In this document: positions 20,684 to 22,340 of the stretch, in pieces
Position numbering within the stretch: position 1 is the first letter of the stretch
How the letters are laid out: each line of letters begins with the position of its first letter
Assembly (NCBI GenBank): GCA_052388025.1
Contig: JBQTIP010000303.1
Location: 1 to 22,340 of the forward strand
Length of the DNA: 22,340 bases
Source: JBQTIP01 sp052388025
Lineage (GTDB): Bacteria > Actinomycetota > UBA4738 > HRBIN12
Direction: 5' to 3'
Translations under genes and position numbers: made by a program
Notes under the pieces: model-generated
Database searches by the model: none
What the model was told of the DNA's origin: nothing
Seen by the model: the letters and a program-made list of their open reading frames with translations, nothing else

Positions 20684-21961
20684 ATGGCGAACGTTTACCG
20701 CGCCGCGGTGGTGACCGTCTCCGACGGGGTGAGCGCCGGCACCCGGCGAGACGAGTCGGGCGACCTGGCCGAGGAGCTGCTCGGCGACGCCGGGTTCCAG
20801 ATCGCGTCCCGCTCGGTCGTGCCGGACGAACGGCCCGAGATCGAGGCCAAGCTTCGCGTGCTGGCCGAGGAGGGCGTGTCGCTCGTGGTCACGACCGGGG
20901 GCACCGGCTTCGGCCCGCGCGACGTCACACCGGAGGCGACACGGTCGGTCATCGATCGAGAGGCGCCGGGCCTGGCAGAGCTGATGCGACGGGCCGGTCT
21001 GGCGAGCACCCCGATGGCCGCGCTGTCGCGAGCGATCGTCGGCAGCCGCGGCGGCACCCTCGTCGTGAACCTCCCCGGAAGCCCCAAGGGCGTCCACGAG
21101 AGCTTGGAGGCGATCCTTCCCGTGTTGCCGCACGCGCTGGAGTTGCTTGCCGGCCGAACCGGCCCGCACCCGACCGGCCACGAGGAGGAGGAGCTTGGCG
21201 GGGCGGGCCCGTCGCTCCGCTTGCCAGTCCATCCCCAACCCCGCTCCGCGACGGGCCCGCCCCATGTATCCGCCACCGCCGTCAAGGTGCACGGTTCACC
21301 TCCGTGCAGCGTCGGGAACCGCATGGAGATCGTGCCCGATGGACCTGTGAGCGGCACCCTCGGGTGCGCCGAGTTCGACGCCGCGGCCGTGGAGGACGCC
21401 ACGAAGATCCTCTCGTTCGGGGCGCCGGTCACGCGCACCTATCACCACGAGCTGGGCGACATCGAGGTCTATCTAGAGCCGCACCGCCCTCCCGCCCGGC
21501 TGGTCGTCGTCTCCGCGACGGAGGTTGCCCTGCACTTGATGCGGTTCGCGAGGGGGCTCGGCTACCTGACGGTCCTCGTGGAACCCCGGCAGGGACGGAT
21601 CACGAAGGAGATCTCCGGTGAGGCGTCGGAGGTCGTCCCCTCGATCGGCGACGTCGCCCTCGACGACCGGGTCGACATCGCGTTCACCGACCACGACGCG
21701 CCCGGCGTCACGGAGGGTCTGGCCGCCGCGCTCCGCTCCCCGGCGCGGTTCATCGGCGTGATGGGCAGCCGCCGCCACGTCGGCCCGTACGTCCAGGGGC
21801 TTAAGGACATGGGATTCGACGACGAGGACCTCGCGCGGCTGCGCTCGCCTCTGGGGCTCGATCTCGGGGGTCGGAGCCCCGCGCAGATCGCGCTCTCGAT
21901 CGTCGCCGGGCTCGTGGCGGCCGGCAACGAGCGCGACGGCGGTTGGCTGGACCGGCAGTGA
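20684..21961 (+). CDS. MogA/MoaB-XdhC fusion protein
   Basis: One 425-aa frame joins two cofactor proteins. Residues ~1-160 are a MogA/MoaB domain, which adenylylates molybdopterin before molybdenum insertion (VTVSDGVSAG, TTGGTGFGPRDVTPE, NLPGSPKGVHESLE). A ~40-residue linker (GHEEEELGGAGPSLRLP onward) leads to an XdhC/CoxI-type protein from ~205: VKVHGSPPCSVGNRMEI, SGTLGCAEFDAAAVEDA, then the C-terminal Rossmann part (FIGVMGSRRHVGPY, AQIALSIVAGLVAAGNER). XdhC-type proteins bind, sulfurate and deliver molybdenum cofactor to enzymes of the xanthine oxidase family. The usual first ~20 XdhC residues are missing and its glycine-rich loop reads VVSATEVAL. The frame is intact across the joint. It overlaps the next gene (GTGA at 21958). 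Confidence 0.85.
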   Translation: MANVYRAAVVTVSDGVSAGTRRDESGDLAEELLGDAGFQIASRSVVPDERPEIEAKLRVLAEEGVSLVVTTGGTGFGPRDVTPEATRSVIDREAPGLAELMRRAGLASTPMAALSRAIVGSRGGTLVVNLPGSPKGVHESLEAILPVLPHALELLAGRTGPHPTGHEEEELGGAGPSLRLPVHPQPRSATGPPHVSATAVKVHGSPPCSVGNRMEIVPDGPVSGTLGCAEFDAAAVEDATKILSFGAPVTRTYHHELGDIEVYLEPHRPPARLVVVSATEVALHLMRFARGLGYLTVLVEPRQGRITKEISGEASEVVPSIGDVALDDRVDIAFTDHDAPGVTEGLAAALRSPARFIGVMGSRRHVGPYVQGLKDMGFDDEDLARLRSPLGLDLGGRSPAQIALSIVAGLVAAGNERDGGWLDRQ

Positions 21962-22340
21962 CCTCCCCTACCAGGCACGTCCGCAAGAACCGAGCGCAGT
22001 GGGACCGCGATAGCGACGAGTACCAGCGTGAGCACGCGTCGCAGCTGAACCACTGGGATCGGGCGAGATGGGGCGTGTGGGGGATTCCGGAGACGAAGAT
22101 CGGCATTCTCGGCGACGTCGCCGGGAAGGACGCCCTCGAGCTCGGATGCGGCGCCGCGCAGTGGTGCATCTACCTGGCCCGGCGCGGCGCGCGACCGGTC
22201 GGCCTGGATCTCTCCGAACGCCAGCTCCATCACGCCGGGCGGCTGATGAAGCGCGCCCGCGTCCGGTTCCCGCTCGTGAATGCGAGCGCCGAGCAGACGC
22301 CGTTTGCCGACGCGAGCTTCGACGTCGTGTTCTGCGACCA
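21958..22340 (+). CDS. SAM-dependent class I methyltransferase (partial, runs off the window)
   Basis: The GTG at 21958 overlaps the stop of the MogA-XdhC gene (GTGA), so it is translationally coupled. The first 127 residues are present. After an N-terminal segment NRAQWDRDSDEYQREHASQL comes the SAM-binding motif ALELGCGAAQWCIYLARRG, then VGLDLSERQL (motif II, acidic residue for the ribose) and ASAEQTPFADASFDVVFC (motifs III-IV). This is a Methyltransf_11-type Rossmann fold. The substrate cannot be told from the visible part. The 3' end lies outside the window. Confidence 0.85.
   Translation, partial: MTSPTRHVRKNRAQWDRDSDEYQREHASQLNHWDRARWGVWGIPETKIGILGDVAGKDALELGCGAAQWCIYLARRGARPVGLDLSERQLHHAGRLMKRARVRFPLVNASAEQTPFADASFDVVFCD

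Overview
The window is high-GC DNA with frequent GTG/TTG starts, ATGA/GTGA stop-start overlaps and possibly leaderless promoters. It looks like an uncultured actinobacterial (Actinomycetota-like) genome. The first ~160 bases are homopolymer-rich G/C and look like the low-quality end of a contig. The last gene runs off the right edge. Lineage is inferred from base composition and protein style only.

Left part (1-7.3 kb), mostly housekeeping: larE (sulfur insertase) overlapping a small NIL-domain protein; a shortened 4HBT thioesterase; an SLH plus NlpC/P60 cell-wall hydrolase (-); a 64-aa conserved small protein; a 175-aa unknown (-); a 47-aa YHS metal-binding protein (-); a GroES-like protein (-); a PrmC/HemK-type methyltransferase; an S9 prolyl oligopeptidase; and a 56-aa small protein (-).

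Middle part (7.3-12 kb), a probable cyclic-nucleotide signalling locus. A signal-peptide/single-TM protein is translationally coupled to an unusual M50 (site-2-protease-type) intramembrane metalloprotease. That protease carries a PqqD-like N-terminus and two C-terminal cNMP-binding domains, and is followed by a small zinc-finger protein. Next come a lysine-rich, histone-H1-like peptide and a CRP-type regulator whose recognition helix keeps the Arg-Glu-x4-Arg contacts of E. coli CRP. CRP-type palindromes (TGTGA-N6-TCACA-like) lie upstream of the first gene (one site) and upstream of the H1-like gene (four sites, regularly spaced by 23-24 bp).

Right part (12-22.3 kb), a molybdenum-enzyme locus. 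On the minus strand are moaA and a DUF6457-type protein. On the plus strand is a Tat-exported type II DMSO-reductase-family catalytic subunit (periplasmic NXR/SerA/EbdA-like), a small unknown protein, an iron-sulfur beta subunit, a TorD-type chaperone, an EbdC-like heme-b gamma subunit and a polytopic membrane protein. A MogA-XdhC fusion and a SAM methyltransferase follow. Together they would make the cofactor, fold and export the enzyme, and link it to the membrane. The substrate (nitrite/nitrate, chlorate, selenate, a hydrocarbon, DMS) cannot be read from the sequence.

Several genes look broken in this copy. The beta subunit has lost its N-terminal half, including almost all Fe-S ligands, at a junction near 17,350. 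The gamma subunit appears to need one extra base near 19,600 to end properly. The thioesterase looks internally deleted. These may be assembly errors or true decay, and reads should decide.
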